Shown here piece after piece: positions 21,701-33,880 of a stretch of DNA of 64,000 bases. The notes below the pieces were generated by a model. That model ran no database searches. It had not been told where the DNA came from and saw only the letters and a program-made list of their open reading frames with translations. Every line of letters begins with the position of its first letter. The stretch's first letter is position 1. Both the position numbers and the translations under genes were made by a program. This DNA is from Tilletiaria anomala UBC 951 (taxonomy: Eukaryota; Basidiomycota; Exobasidiomycetes; Georgefischeriales; Tilletiariaceae), in NCBI RefSeq assembly GCF_000711695.1, contig NW_013546998.1:1-64000 (forward strand), in the 5' to 3' direction.

Positions 21701-23203
21701 GCGAGAGGTACGTGTTGCTCGTACTCCTTATGCCTTCTATTCTCTAGTCAAGCTAACCTTCCCCCTTTCATCCGATGCACGCTTCCCTTCAGCCGAGCTC
21801 GTCGAGCTCGTGGCATACGAGCAGGAGAATAACAACGTAAGCATGCTCAAAGTCAGCTCCAAGGCCGTCGCGCGCATCCTCGGCCGCGGCGGCGTGAACA
21901 TCAACCAGATCCGCGATGATACGGGTACCCAGATCGACATCGACCGCGACGAGGCCAGCAAGGACGCCGAGCTCACCACGATCAACATCCGCGGATCGAA
22001 AAAGGCCATCGAAGCGGCCAAGAAGGAGATCAACGCCATCGTCTCCGAGGTAGACGCCGAGGAAAGCTACCGTGAGTATCCTGCAGAGCACGGGCGCTGC
22101 TATGGGGTATGAAAGTGCAGATGCTAAATATTTGCAACATGATTGAATCTGCAGGCTTGCATGTCCCGGTCAGTCTGCACGGGCAACTAATCGGGGCACA
22201 GGGCCAGGCTATTCGCGATCTGATCATCCGAGCGGGCGGCCCGGAGGACTCGCGAGCAGCGGCGCAGCACATTATTTTCCCGCGCAAGGGCGACATGGAC
22301 ACGGATACAGTCATCGTCCGCGGGCCGGCAGCGCTAGCCAGCAAGCTCAAGGCTGAGCTGGAGGCTGCAGTGGAGCAGGCTTCGAATCGCGCCAACGAGC
22401 TCACGCTCGGTGTCCATGTACTGCAAACCCAGCACAGCCAGCTGATTGGCCGTGCAGGGGCACGCTTGAAAGAGCTCGAGGCCAAGCACAATGTCCGCAT
22501 CAGCCTGCCCGGCTCGCGGCTGTACGCTTCGGCACCGGAGGCGAGCAACCAGGCCGAGCTCGGTGACGCGGCGCCAGAGACGATTGTCAAGGTCCGCGGT
22601 GCGGAAGCCGCGTGCCGCGCAGCGATCGAGGAGATCTCGAGCTCGCTCGCATCTGCCTCGCGCAGCGTCCAGGTGCCGCGCTCTGTGCACGGCAAACTCG
22701 CATCGCCCAACTTTTTGCGCAACCTGCGCTCTAACCACGGCGTGTCGGTGGACCTGCCGCGAAACCTGCCTGCTGCTGCTAGGTCAGCGGCGAGTAGCGC
22801 ACGCATCGACGCGGACGAGGCGGAGGACGAGGCTGCTGCGACCGCTGACGGGCTTGCGTTTGAGCTGGAAGAGCTCGACTTGGGTGACAGCGGTGCTGCT
22901 GATGCTGTAGTCGAGTGGAAGCTGACCGGCAAGGATGCAGCAGCGCTCGACAAGGCCGAGGCGCAGATCCGCGCCGAGTTGGCCAAGGCGAAGAGCGCGT
23001 CGCACGAGGGGCGACTGACGCTGCCGCAGTCTGCGGTGCCACGGATCATTGGCAAACAGGGCAGCGGCCTGCACGCGTTGCAGGCCGAGACGGGCACGGA
23101 CATCCAGATCCCACGCGACGGCGGCGGGCTGTGCATCATCCGCGGCTCCAAGGAGGCCGTGCTGGAGGCCAGGGAGAGGATCGAGGAGATTGCGGAGAGG
23201 TGA
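18731..23203 (+). CDS. SCP160: Multi-KH-domain RNA-binding protein (vigilin / Scp160)
   Basis: A 1373-residue RNA-binding protein of the vigilin family, which associates with polysomes and the ER and influences translation and codon-specific elongation. Exons are 18731-19023, 19131-19581, 19658-21707, 21793-22071 and 22155-23203; all junctions restore the frame. The N-terminus has the DPFPSLGD and SAFPTLG segments seen in fungal vigilins. About 13 KH units follow. GXXG loops are visible as GAKG, GPKG, GKKG, GPNG, GKGG, GQGG, GRGG, GAQG, GRAG and GKQG. The first unit and two or three internal ones (for example VGDNATEVL and SPNFLRNL) lack the loop, as in yeast Scp160, where degenerate KH units are present. 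Alternating intact and degenerate units argue for scaffolding as well as RNA contact. Confidence 0.94.
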
Positions 23204-24065
23204 CGCACTCGGTGCAGGTCAGGGAGAGAGAAAGCCAAGGTTCTGTCCTCGAACAAACAGGCAACCTAACCAAAAAGACGAAGGGTGCTTGGCGCCGCGC
23301 AGATGTGTCGTCAGAATGGAACGTGAGGAAGGAAGCATGTATTCGTTTGCTCGTTCGACTTTCCCTCTAGCACTGCAAGTATTTCCAACGTAATGGACCG
23401 GCGCGGCAATAGCAATGGCATGGTTACCCAGATACACTCATCGATTGTGAATCACCGTGTTGGAGGCCGCATCGCCTGGCCAAATGCCATGGCCCCTGGC
23501 ATGACATATAGCAGTTGCACAGTCCTGTTGCATTTTACATGGTCATATATACACATGTACTCCTCGCCAGTTGCGTGGTCTGCATGTCTCTTGGGGGGGG
23601 TCTGTTCGGCCCTGGACTGCGCACGGGCCACTGCAGATGCATATGATACTAGATCGGATCCAATTTCATTACTAGCAGGTCTGAGTGCTAAGCTGCCAGG
23701 CACCAGGCACCACAGCGCGGATCCTCCCCCATGCCACCGCACCAACCCTATTATAAAACCCGAAGAGAAGAGAGGTTGGCAGTGAGTCAACTGCTGACAT
23801 CTGCTGCTGCTTACATTGGGACACCAACAAACACACAAAGGCAGCGAACTGAGCGCCGTACACCAGTGCAGACCGACCATGCTGTGGTTGCACACCAATA
23901 GGCGGCACATGGGTCCAGAGAGCTGCTTGCTCACACAGGTATATATATATATAGCATGGGCCCCTTTTCCTTTCCCTTTCGGCGCCAGCCGAACATGCAA
24001 ACCCCCGTCAGCACTTATTCTTTTGAACACTTGACCCTCTCTGCTCTGCACTTCTCACTGTCGTC
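23204..24065. other. Intergenic region upstream of the first decayed esterase gene
   Basis: About 860 bases. It retains promoter-like signals for the downstream pseudogene: TATAAAA at 23752-23758 and a (TA)n run at 23940-23953. No gene is recognised. Confidence 0.5.
23752..23758 (+). promoter_or_regulatory. TATA-like box upstream of the decayed esterase copy 1
   Basis: TATAAAA about 310 bases before ATG 24066. It may be a relic of the original esterase promoter. The (TA)n run at 23940-23953 is an alternative core element closer to the start. Confidence 0.35.
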
Positions 24066-25190
24066 ATGCGCTTCTCTGCCGTGTTCGGCCTTCCTAAAGT
24101 CAACAGGAAGACCACCAGCACCGACGTGACAAATTTGGTCGCGTTCGGGGCAGCTACACTGGCAACTGGAACACTGAGCTCCACGAGGCTAGCGCCGCTT
24201 TCTAGAGCCAGTACCCCTCCCCGTCGCCCGAGGGCCGCACATCGGACGGCAAGCACCTGACCAAGCTTGGCACCATCACCGATCTCGCGTCTTTAGGTTC
24301 TCCGCGGCGACGTGCGGCAACGCGCTCTGGAGCGGCGCCTCGGTCAACGACATCAAGCAGCAGATCCAGCTCGCTCGCTTCAGCACCCCTACCCCCCGGT
24401 CGAACTGCGCCGCGCTGTATGGTCCCGCGATGTTGATGGCGGCCATTTATATTGACACGAACGATATCTCCTACTTCCTCGCCGACCTCGCAGAGGCCGT
24501 CGTGAGCGTGCCGAGCAGCAAGCTGCAGCACAAGACTTCCTCTCACGGTCTCGGTGCATGCTCGACCGCTTCGTTGAGCCGCACTCGCTCTCGCTCGGCC
24601 TGAGGGGCTTTGTCCTGCTCGAGAACATCCCTCTGCAGGTGAGTACGCACGTGCCGGCTTGCCAGCGACTCCTTGGTTCTGCGAGGCCCCTTCAAGAAAC
24701 AAAGTAACGAAAAAGAAAAGCTGATGTCCCGCCTCGCTCATAAAGAACACTCCCTTGAATGGCAACGCTGTCGGCTCCAAGGCGTTCGTCGAGACCATAC
24801 CGTTGAACAAACAAGCTGCAGAAGTACAAGGCCACTGTGCTCGTCGGCAAATGGAATGACAGCTCGTTTATCGACGTCTTTCCGACGTATGACTCGTTGT
24901 GCGTATGCGAACAAAGCAGGTACCCGTCCTCTCGCAAGGCATTCTTGCTGACTGGCACTTTTTCCGCTCGCTACCGTCTTCTGCCTTGCAGCGAGTTCAT
25001 CTTTGCACACCCAGCCGAGTACGACTTCAACAAGGCCAGCACGTACGACGTGAAGCACGGCTACTTTGAAAACAGCCTGCACCCGTCCGGTAGGGCCAAC
25101 CAGATTCTCGCGAGCAAGATGCAACGCTTCCTCCTCGGCGGCGCAAGCCTGATCAGCGGCAACGGGCAAAGCGCGTGCTGGGGCGAACAG
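24066..25190 (+). pseudogene. Decayed GDSL-type esterase gene, copy 1
   Basis: Frame-by-frame reading recovers the order of a fungal GDSL/CE16-like esterase: VTNLVAFG at the nucleophile block, SPEGRTSDG, FSAATCGNALWSGASV, IDTNDISYFLADL (normally GTND), LRGFVLLENIPLQ, KWNDSSFIDVFPTYDSL, EFIFAHPAEYDFNKAS and ENSLHPSGRANQIL near the catalytic His. The nucleophile block reads FGAAT, so the GDS serine is absent. The first frame ends at a stop near 24258. Another break, a single extra A near 24805 in the LNNKLQKYK segment, shifts the frame. A once-real intron survives between about 24640 and 24748, and another around 24900-24992. It shares layout, intron positions and nucleotide similarity with copy 2. 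A highly divergent functional gene is possible but unlikely. Confidence 0.78.
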
Positions 25191-25796
25191 GCGCAGCCGG
25201 CAGCACGCAGCGGTGCGAACGCTTTACTTATACTTGTCTCATGTTGCTGCCTTCTGTGGGCGATGCTTTGGAGTTGTGACAGCTTGGGCTTGGGCTTGGG
25301 TGTGGGACGCCCCGAGCGGGCGCCAGCCAATAAAGCGCAGCGGCGGTGTGGGTGGCACAGACGGATTTAATAGCCGGGGCGTGGGTGTTGCGATGGCTTG
25401 TGCGTGAGAGCTCCACCCTTTTGAGATGCAATATGATGCAATATGTACATACAGGGTGACGACGACGACTTGTGCCTATATACCCAGAATTCAGCCATGC
25501 AGCAGTGGATGCGACCTCGCTTTCAAGTTGCACACTGGACGAGCTTGCATATGTGCATCTTGTATGGTGGGTGACGGCCGCTTGCCAGAGCGTTACCGGC
25601 CGTATTGAGCGCCCAGCACGCTGAGCCGCTGCAGCCGTCCGAACCGCCTTCAGCGTTTCTGTTCCACGTCCTTAATCTCAACGTACTTACATGCAGTCAG
25701 CACTTGGTCTTCGCACGGCCAGCCGCGAGCCTCCAGACCGGTATGGGTCCGTGACGCCTCTCTCTCTCTTTCTCTGTGTGCAGGTCAAGGGGTCAT
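25191..25796. other. Spacer between the two decayed esterase copies
   Basis: About 600 bases with no supported gene. It contains a TCTCTCTCTCTTTCTCTGTG pyrimidine run near 25758-25777, just before copy 2. Confidence 0.4.
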
Positions 25797-27058
25797 CATG
25801 AGCTTCATCTCGGACGCTGAGTCTGTTCTGCCGCGTGCGGTACTGCAAGCGCTCGCCGCTCTCTCTCCCTCCAGTAGCGGGCACGGCCACAAAGATGGCC
25901 GCCTCAAGAAGCTCGCTGACCGGGCCGTGACCAACTTCCTCGCGTTCGGGGTAGCTACACGGACAATTGCAATACCTGTCGCCTGATCGATGGCGCCGTG
26001 TGCCAGCAGTAGCCTTCTTTCCCCCTGTGCTCAACGGCGAAGGAGGAGCGCGCATTGGGAAGCAAGCCGTGAGTCAAGTACCTCGACAAGCTCGACCGCG
26101 TTACCGACCTCGCGTTCTCCTCAGCCACATTGCGATAACGCTCTGTGAAGACGACCCGCCGCCGAAATCATGCAGTAGTTCCAGCTCACGCACATTTGCT
26201 TCAACACCTCCGCCTCCGTGTCCAGCTTCAGCAAGCAGTACGACCCCGAAACGGCGATCGGGGCAATTTGAATTGGCATCGTAAGCTAAAAAGTACATTC
26301 TTGGATTGAGAGGACTGGTGTCGTCTGACTGGACAATCTATAAGGACGATACTTCCTACTTCTTGTTCGATACCACCGAGGCAGACCCGAGCATTCTGGA
26401 AGGTAAAGCCAAGGCACGGCGACTTCCTTGCCCCGTCTCAGCGCGTGTTCGATCGATTCGACGAGCTGCACTCGCTCGAACTGAAGAGTTCCGTTCTGCT
26501 CGAGAATATCCTTCTGCAGGTGCGTCACCAAGCATGGTCAAGCCAAGGCCCCAGCGGGGGCACGGCAATCCTTCCCTACATAATACTCTCTGCCCACTCT
26601 CGCAAAACAGAACAATACGCTCGAGACCCAAGGCGTTCGTGGAGACCATGACGCTGGCTAACAAGCTGCAGAGGTTCATGGCCGCCGAGCTTGTCAACAA
26701 ATGGAACGACAGCTCTACCTTCGACTTCTTCCCGACATACGATCTAATATGCATGCACAGACCAATTCTGCCCTTATCGCTATCCATGTGTGGCCCGCGC
26801 TCGGGCGTCAGCTGAAAGGACGTACATCTCCAACTCTCTCCGTCGTGTCATTTGCCCTTCCAGGGAGTCCGTCTTCGCGCACCCTGCAGAGAACAGCTTC
26901 TAGAAGGTTGGCTCGCACGACCCGGGGCACGACTACTTTGAGGACGACCTGCACCGATCCGACAGGGCCCGCCATATCCCACGTGCAAGATGCAACTCTT
27001 CCTCCTCGACAGCACGTGCGGCGCCAGCTTGATCAACGGGACCGCATCTCCTTATTGA
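25797..27058 (+). pseudogene. Decayed GDSL-type esterase gene, copy 2
   Basis: A second, more eroded relative of copy 1 in the same orientation. Matching pieces are VTNFLAFGVAT (nucleophile block, again without GDS), DDTSYFLFDT opposite the GTND block, FDRFDELHSLELKSSVLLEN, FVETMTLANKLQRFMAAEL, VNKWNDSSTFDFFPTYDL, ESVFAHPAEN, DYFEDDLHPSDRARH and a closing CGASLING. These blocks lie in different frames with stops between them. An intron at the same place as in copy 1 is still recognisable, with donor near 26520 and acceptor near 26610. The upstream part, around 25980-26280, is recognisable only at nucleotide level. The pair is an ancient tandem duplication in which both members died. Confidence 0.75.
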
Positions 27059-27457
27059 GCGGGTATAGACGCTCTCTATTTATGCTATATTGGTGCACAA
27101 CAGGTAATGCACAGTCGAGATTGCTGGAGTGCAAGAGGACCATAGAACCCCCAAAAGGCATATGAAAGGCGAAGAAATTAGATTGGATCTCATCGATCGT
27201 ACAGGAGGGCTTCAATTCTCGATCACAGCACGTCTCTCGGCCGAGAGAACATTTAGTGGACCGCTCACAGAAGCTTTTAATCAGCGTCCAAAGTCTTGTT
27301 GTGACCGTGTCACCTTCTCTTCATAATTTAATTGATCAATAAAGAGGCTGTGGACTGCCGCATTACAAACAACGGTGCTGGTTTTACGCAGAGTGCGTCT
27401 CATAACCCCTGGAGCAGTTTGAATAGGTTGCACAGTCACTTCCTCTTGACGTGTACC
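27059..27457. other. Promoter region of glutaminyl-tRNA synthetase gene
   Basis: About 400 bases, A/T-richer than its surroundings around 27310-27345. It should contain the GLN4 promoter and leader. No gene or repeat is seen. Confidence 0.45.
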
Positions 27458-30433
27458 ATGGCCTCGAAAGCGGTGCCGCTTCCAAAGGAGGAAGCGGACG
27501 AGCTCGCTCAGCTCTTCGCCGACCGCCTATCTTTCACCGGCGCTAAGGCAAAGGATCTGCTCAAGAAGCCGCCTCAAGCTAAGCTTCTGGCAAAATTGGT
27601 AGCAGGCTTTGAAATCGGAAGCAGTGAAGCGAAGAAGATCGACAGCAAAGCAGCCACACTCGTCGTAACCGCAGCGACAAATCCCACGGCGATCGAATAT
27701 GAGAAGAGAGAATACATTGTCAAACGTATTCTGGATGGAAGCCTGAAGAGCAACGATCAAGTAAATGCGGCTTGCAAATTCCTCGAGGGAAACAATCTTT
27801 CGGTAGAAGACTCAGTTTTTGACCACGAGTGCGGTGTTGGTGAGTGCCACTGTTTCTCTCCACAAACCTTTCGAATCGTGCTTTTTGTGGGCGCAAGAGG
27901 ATGTCACGCGGCCTCGCAGTCGTTGGAGGCGCTTTACCCTATGCATAGCGGATTAGAGTGGCATTACTTTGTTCTGCCTCCGCTCAATTAAAACAAGATA
28001 CTAACTTTTATGGATGATTACGCTTTCAAGGCGTGGTGATCTCACGCGACCAGATCAAGGAGCATGTCGACTCATACATTTCTGCGAACAAGGAGAGCAT
28101 CGATGCTGCGCTAGGCTGGGGCAAGCATCAACTCATCATGGCGTCACTACGGTCAGAGCCGGCACTCCGATGGGCAAACGCGCTCGACATCAAAAACGAA
28201 ACAGACTCAACCTTGGAAACTCACTATGGCGACCGCAACGCCGCCATGGCGAAGCTTCGCACGGCAGAGAAGGAGGCAAAGGACAAGGCAAAAACAGCAG
28301 GGAAGGACGCAAAGGCCGCGTCCACGGCAAAGGCGAGCGACCCGCACAAGGGTGGTGTCGCCGCTCTTGCCGGCTCGGCTGATCGCAAGGACAATGTCCT
28401 GCGATCTGACGCCGAGCCGATACGGCCCGATGCCATGTTCACCGAGGGCTTCCTCTCTCGACTCCACAAGCCTGGCGAGAACCCACAATGCAAGCCTGAG
28501 CTCAAGGAACAGCACTTGAAGATGACAAGCGGACGAGTCGTTACTCGTTTCCCTCCCGAACCGAATGGCTTCTTGCACATTGGTGTGTTGATTTAGCGGT
28601 TCATAATTTTACATGAAAAGCTCATGAACGCTCTTCCATCATCCTTCAGGTCACACAAAAGCGATTGCAATCGACTTTGGCTATGCAAAACACCATGGAG
28701 GTCTGACATACCTTCGATTCGACGACACCAACCCGGAGGCAGAGGAGGAAAAGTACTTTGAGTCCATCCTCGAAGTGGTTCGATGGCTTGGATTCGAGCC
28801 TTTCAAGGTCACCTACTCAAGCGACTACTTTGATCGCCTCTACGAGCTGGCCGTGGAGCTGATCAAACGCGGCAAGGCTTACGTCGACCACTCAACACCA
28901 GAGGAGGTGAAAGAGGAGCGAGGCGGCGAGGCCAAAGGCCCACGGCATGAGTCTAGGTACAGAAATCAGCCGATCGAAGCGAGTCTGAAGGACTTTGAGG
29001 ACATGAAGAACGGAAAGTACAGACCGGGCCAGTGCACGCTACGCATGAAGCAAGACATCTTGGGCAACGGGAATCCTCAAATGTGGGACCTGATCGCTTA
29101 TCGCGTCCTGGATGCAGCGCATCATCGGACGGGAACCAAGTGGTGCATATACCCAACGTACGACTTTACGCACTGCTTGGTCGACAGCTTTGAGAACATC
29201 TCGCATTCTCTCTGCACGACTGAGTTCCAGCAGGCGAGGGAGAGCTACGAGTGGCTCTGTGACGCGCTCGAGGTCTACAAGCCGCGTCAGTACGAATTTG
29301 GCCGATTGAGCTTGGAAGGGACGATCACGAGCAAGCGGAAGCTGCTGAAGGTTATCCAATCGGGGCTGATCAAGGACTGGGACGACCCGCGCCTGTACAC
29401 GATCATCGCTCTCCGACGAAGAGGCATCCCGCCGGGTGCACTGCTTGCTTTCGTCAATCAGCTTGGCGTATCCACCTCACCCGCGCTGACGACTATCGAC
29501 CGCTTCGAGTGGACCATTCGTCAGCATCTGGAAGCAACGACGCCGCGATTGATGATGGTGCTCGACCCTGTCAAGGTCGTCATCGAGGATCTACCCGAGG
29601 ACTACCTGCTGCAGATCAAGAAGCCGCTGCACCCCAAAGTAACAGAGATGGGTATGAACACGGTGCCGTTCACGCGTACCGTGTACATCGATGCCAGCGA
29701 CTTCCGAGAGGTGGACTCAAAGGACTACTTCCGCCTCGCGCCGGGCAAGACGGTTGGGCTGCTGAACACGCCTGAGCCGATCACCGCTGTGTCGTACGAG
29801 AAGGACGCGTCGACGGGCAAGGTGACACTTGTGCGCTGCAAGACGGACAAGAGTGGCAAGAAGCCCAAAACGTGGATTCAGTGGGTCGGCGAGCACAAGC
29901 CAAGCGGCAGCCCTGTGGTCATCGATGAGGCACGCATCTTCCATCGTCTGTTTACTGTCAGCAACCCTGGTGCGGAGGATGACATTCTTTCCACGCTCGA
30001 TCGCAACTCGCTGGAGGTGCACAAGGGCGCGATGATCGAGACGGGCTTCTGGACCGTCGCTGCGCGCGCATTCGCGGGTGCACAAGCAGAAGCGGAGGAG
30101 CGCTCGCGCTCGGCTGAGAAAATGCGCAGCCGCGAAGCGCAGAAGGAGGCAGGCGTGCTGTCCGACTTACCGGCGTCGAGCGGTGAAGGCGCGCCGAAGA
30201 GCTCGACGGGGCAGCTCGTCGGCAACGAGGTTGTGCGCTTCCAGGCGATGCGCATCGCGTACTTTACCGTCGACAGAGAGGCAGTACTGCCGGCGCTCGA
30301 CTCGGCGGATAAGTTGCAGAGGCTGGCTCAAGAGGAAGAGGGCTCCGGCCGCAGTGTGGACGCCGGCAACAGGATCGTGCTGAATCGTATCATCAGTCTG
30401 AAGGAGGACAAGGCGGTCGCGGGCACAAAGTGA
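27458..30433 (+). CDS. GLN4: Glutaminyl-tRNA synthetase
   Basis: Class I aminoacyl-tRNA synthetase of 905 residues that charges tRNA-Gln in the cytosol, and in many fungi also supplies mitochondria. Exons are 27458-27839, 28031-28582 and 28650-30433. The second intron splits the HIGH-type signature: [13 protein letters not shown] in exon 2, [13 protein letters not shown] in exon 3. The KMSKS counterpart is [13 protein letters not shown]. Upstream of the catalytic core lies the fungal/animal N-terminal appended domain (about 1-200), followed by a Lys/Ala-rich linker. The C-terminus carries the anticodon-binding beta-barrels (for example [17 protein letters not shown]). Both introns are phase 1 and restore conserved residues. 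Confidence 0.96.
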
Positions 30434-31708
30434 CCAATGCGTGCCATGCGACCATGTCAGTACTCGAACAATATGTTGCATACATCTCAGTGTCAACAAG
30501 GCGTGCCTCGAGTTCTCATATGCCCTCCCTCGTAGCCAGTACATATGTATTACCTTTGATAACCTCTGACTGCTCTTTATGGCTAGGGAAGAGAAGTGGC
30601 TGCGAGGCATGAGCTGGAGCCAAGCACGAGTCAGCTGTGTGGGATGAGGAGATTTGGATCTTTTATGCTGTGGTGCGGACCGAATATGATAACCCTAATC
30701 TCGGGTTCGGGTGTGGGACCCGATTGATACATACAAGCATAGATAGAGTATAGATTTTAGCATGGATTTGCACGATGGGCGAATGGGACCGACCTGCGTA
30801 GGGAGATGACCGAAACACCTTGAGAGAGATTTGCGGGCGTCGGCCCCGGCAAGGCACTGTACGGCAGTCCCCCTCGTTCCAGTCTTCCCAGCGATCGGGT
30901 GGCGGGGGCAAGGATCAGGGCACCAGTACAGGCACGGCACTTGTCTCTTTCGCCTCGTTGCCACCCGCCAGCGGATGGTGGGCACGACGCTGTACGTTCC
31001 AACGAGAATGACGCCGCTCTGCTCACGCGCTCATCCTCACCCACTGCCCTCGTTGGCAGTGTGCTGGTTGAAGGGAAGACGCCGTGATACATGCGCTGCT
31101 GGCAGGCTCGAGCTGGTACTGGTGGTACTTGTAGGATGCAGGTTGCGAGCTGGCTTGGGCTGGTCGCCATTCTCCATCGGTTGTGGCCTTATGGTGCAAA
31201 GGCAGCGGCTGCCAGTCGAGAAGATGTGATGTGTGTTTGACTTTGCTTGTTGTCGCCCCAGGCCCGGCGTGTTCGGCGGTTGCCCCCCTCCCCCGTCAGC
31301 CGTCGATGGGAGTAAGAAGGTTCATTGTTCGACTGGAAATTGGTACGCCATCGTGTGGGAACTGTGCGTCTACGTTCGACAGTCGCGGGGGTCGTTCCAA
31401 TCCAATTGTTTGCGTAGCAAGTTACGCTCTGGCCGCGAGCCTGCATCATGTGATGAACCCAAAAACAGATAGCAGCACTGGCAGCCAGCCAAAAGCTTCC
31501 AGAAGATGTCCGGTCGGCGTTATGCACGTCGCAGTCGCATACATCCCCAGGCCAAAAGTCACTCTTGTATATAAGAACTTGTGGGGAACACATCCCTCCC
31601 TTGCGTCGTTCCCTCCCCCTCAACATCCATTGATGTTCCCATACGTAACACATCTCTGCGTCTGTTTATATCCCCTTCCCTACCCGTCGATTTTTTGACT
31701 CTGTCGAA
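30434..31708. other. Intergenic region, GLN4 to aldo-keto reductase
   Basis: About 1.3 kb without a supported gene. It includes an AACCCTAA telomere-like octamer at 30691-30698 followed by CGGGTTCGGG, and a TATATAAG box at 31568-31575 that lies 134 bases before the reductase start. Open frames on both strands here overlap and show no domain. Confidence 0.5.
31568..31575 (+). promoter_or_regulatory. TATA box of the aldo-keto reductase gene
   Basis: TATATAAG at core-promoter distance upstream of ATG 31709, followed by a C/T-rich leader typical of strongly expressed fungal genes. Confidence 0.55.
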
Positions 31709-33257
31709 ATGGCTCAAAGGTGAGTGCACCATACACAGTCCACTTCGTGGCGAGGCACGCGGGCTCAGTGTGGCGCCGACATTCCCAAGACGTTCACATC
31801 CCCGTCGCTCATCCCATGTGTTTTTCCCGTCTATCCTCGCTCTCCCGGCGGCTCTTGCTCCTTTCTTTCTCTTCCTGGTCCTAACTTATTTCATAGTCCC
31901 GTCACTCACTTCACCCTCAACAACGGGCTCAAGATCCCGTCTGTGGCGCTCGGCACCTGGCAGTCGCCCAAAGGTCAGGTCCGTGATGCTGTTTGCGAGG
32001 CGCTCAAGGCTGGCTACAGGCACATTGACTGGTAAGTGCAACGACGCGTCTCTTCTCGATTTAGCTCCCAATCTGTTCCTCCCACACGCCAGAGGGACAA
32101 GACGACCGCAGCGATTATAGTCGAGAGGATCCTCGCGTTCTGACACTGAGCATGCGCTATTTTGCTTTATTTCCCAAGTGCCTGGGGGTACCAGAATGAG
32201 GAAGAGGTTGGAGAGGGCATCAAGCTGAGCGGTGTTCCCCGTGAGGAGATCTGGATCACCAGCAAGGTGGGTGTGGTCATTATAGCTTCTCATTTGCAAC
32301 ATTTCAACCCTCTTTGACCTTAAAAGGTCGACGGAAAATGATCGCACTGTGGTTTTGACTGGCCTCTATGAAACGTATGCCGAAAAATATCAAATGGCTG
32401 ATTGCGATCTTCTTTCCGGCAGCTCTTCGAGTTCCACCACGAGCACGTTCGCCCGGCCGTTGAAGAGTCTATCAAGAAGCTCGACTGCGGGTACCTCGAC
32501 CTCTACCTCGTTCACTGGAACGTTGCGCTCGTTCCGGACGTGCCGGCAGATGGCGGCCTCCCGCGCGCGCCTAAGAAGGACCCCAAGACGGGAAAGCCGC
32601 AGGTGAATCGGGAGCTCTCGGACAACCCCTTGCCTACCTGGCGCGAGATGGAGAAGCTCGTCGACGAGGGCCTCGTCAAGAGCATCGGTATCTCCAACTT
32701 CAACATTCGCCGCACTCGCGAGCTCCTCAAGCAGGCCCGCATCAAGCCGGTCGCGAACCAGGTGCGTTTAACGAATTGGGTGTGGTCCGTCATCAACTGC
32801 TGAGGGATAACGACTAATATCCTCTCAATCTTCATCTTCCTGAATACAGGTCGAGCTCTCATTTGCATGTCCGCAGCCTGAGCTGCTCGGGTGGCTCAAG
32901 AAGCACGACATTCTCCCGCAGGCATACTCTCCTCTCGGCAGCACTGGCGCTTCGCAGGCCAACCTCGAAGTGGTCGAGAAGATCGCCAAGGCGCACGGTG
33001 TCGAGGGTGCCAATGTGCTGATCAGCTGGGCCGTCCAGCGTGGCAGCAACCCTCTGCCGAAGAGTGTGACGCCGAAGCGTATCGTCAACAACCTCAAGAT
33101 CTTCCAGCTCTCCGAAGAGGAGTTCGCAGAGATGGAGAAGGCCGCCAAGAGCCAAAAGCACCACAAGGTCTGCGACCAGAGCGAGGACTTTGGCTACGAC
33201 ATCTTCGAGCAGAACCACCCGGAGAACAACGACATTATCCAGAGCAGGAAGGACTAA
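31709..33257 (+). CDS. Aldo-keto reductase
   Basis: NADPH-dependent aldo-keto reductase of 326 residues, probably cytosolic; the substrate cannot be told from sequence. Five exons: 31709-31719, 31897-32031, 32179-32266, 32423-32761 and 32850-33257. The first exon has only 11 bases (Met-Ala-Gln plus two bases). Its use is supported by frame restoration to [20 protein letters not shown]. Catalytic tetrad candidates are Asp in GYRHIDCAWGYQNE, Tyr in the same stretch, Lys in IWITSK and His in [12 protein letters not shown]. The GISNFNIRR and [12 protein letters not shown] segments fit cofactor binding in AKR1-5-type enzymes. The gap NGRxGQ often seen near HIDT is altered to HIDC, a tolerated variation. 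Confidence 0.93.
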
Positions 33258-33880
33258 ATGAACACTACAGTTCAGCATTCGCCAAGTCTGGCGCTGCTTG
33301 CGATCGTCCCGTCAGCATCCAAGGCAAAGTAGGTTTTGGGCACATTGGGTCGGTTTCGTTTTCTGCATACATGAGGTGCCTCTTCTCTGCTGCTAAGAGG
33401 TGTAAGCGGAAGACTCGTGGAGGTCCATTTTGTAGTTGAAGAACAAAATTGGCAATAGAATCTAGGCGAACCCCAGCCAAGCAGACCTGCTTTCCGTGTT
33501 CCGCTTTCTGAGATTTTTTGGCGTTCCGCGGCCATCTGTCTGTCACTCTTCTTGCAAGCAAATGAGGTTGCTAATGGTTTTGTCCCACGAGGCTTGCCAG
33601 AGGAGCTTTGGTGCCACGCGTTGAGCTCCCTTGCGGTTGGAAGCTGGAAGCTGTGGGCCTGTATCGTCGCTGTTCTGCGTTTTTTTCGGCCGTCACTGTG
33701 TATACAGGACTGAGGGCGAAATTTTTGACGCACAAGAGCCAGCAACCGCCCGGGTGCGAACTCTCAACATTGCAATCCAGAGCCTGGTCACAGCGCCGTG
33801 AGTTCACAGGCTCCTCCGTCCAGCTACAAGGACGGCATTGCTGATTCATCCTTGTTCTTGTAGCAATTCCTCAAGACGCC
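33258..33880. other. Intergenic region, reductase to UTP13
   Basis: About 620 bases holding the reductase 3' UTR and the UTP13 promoter. No gene, repeat or strong TATA box is seen. Confidence 0.45.
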
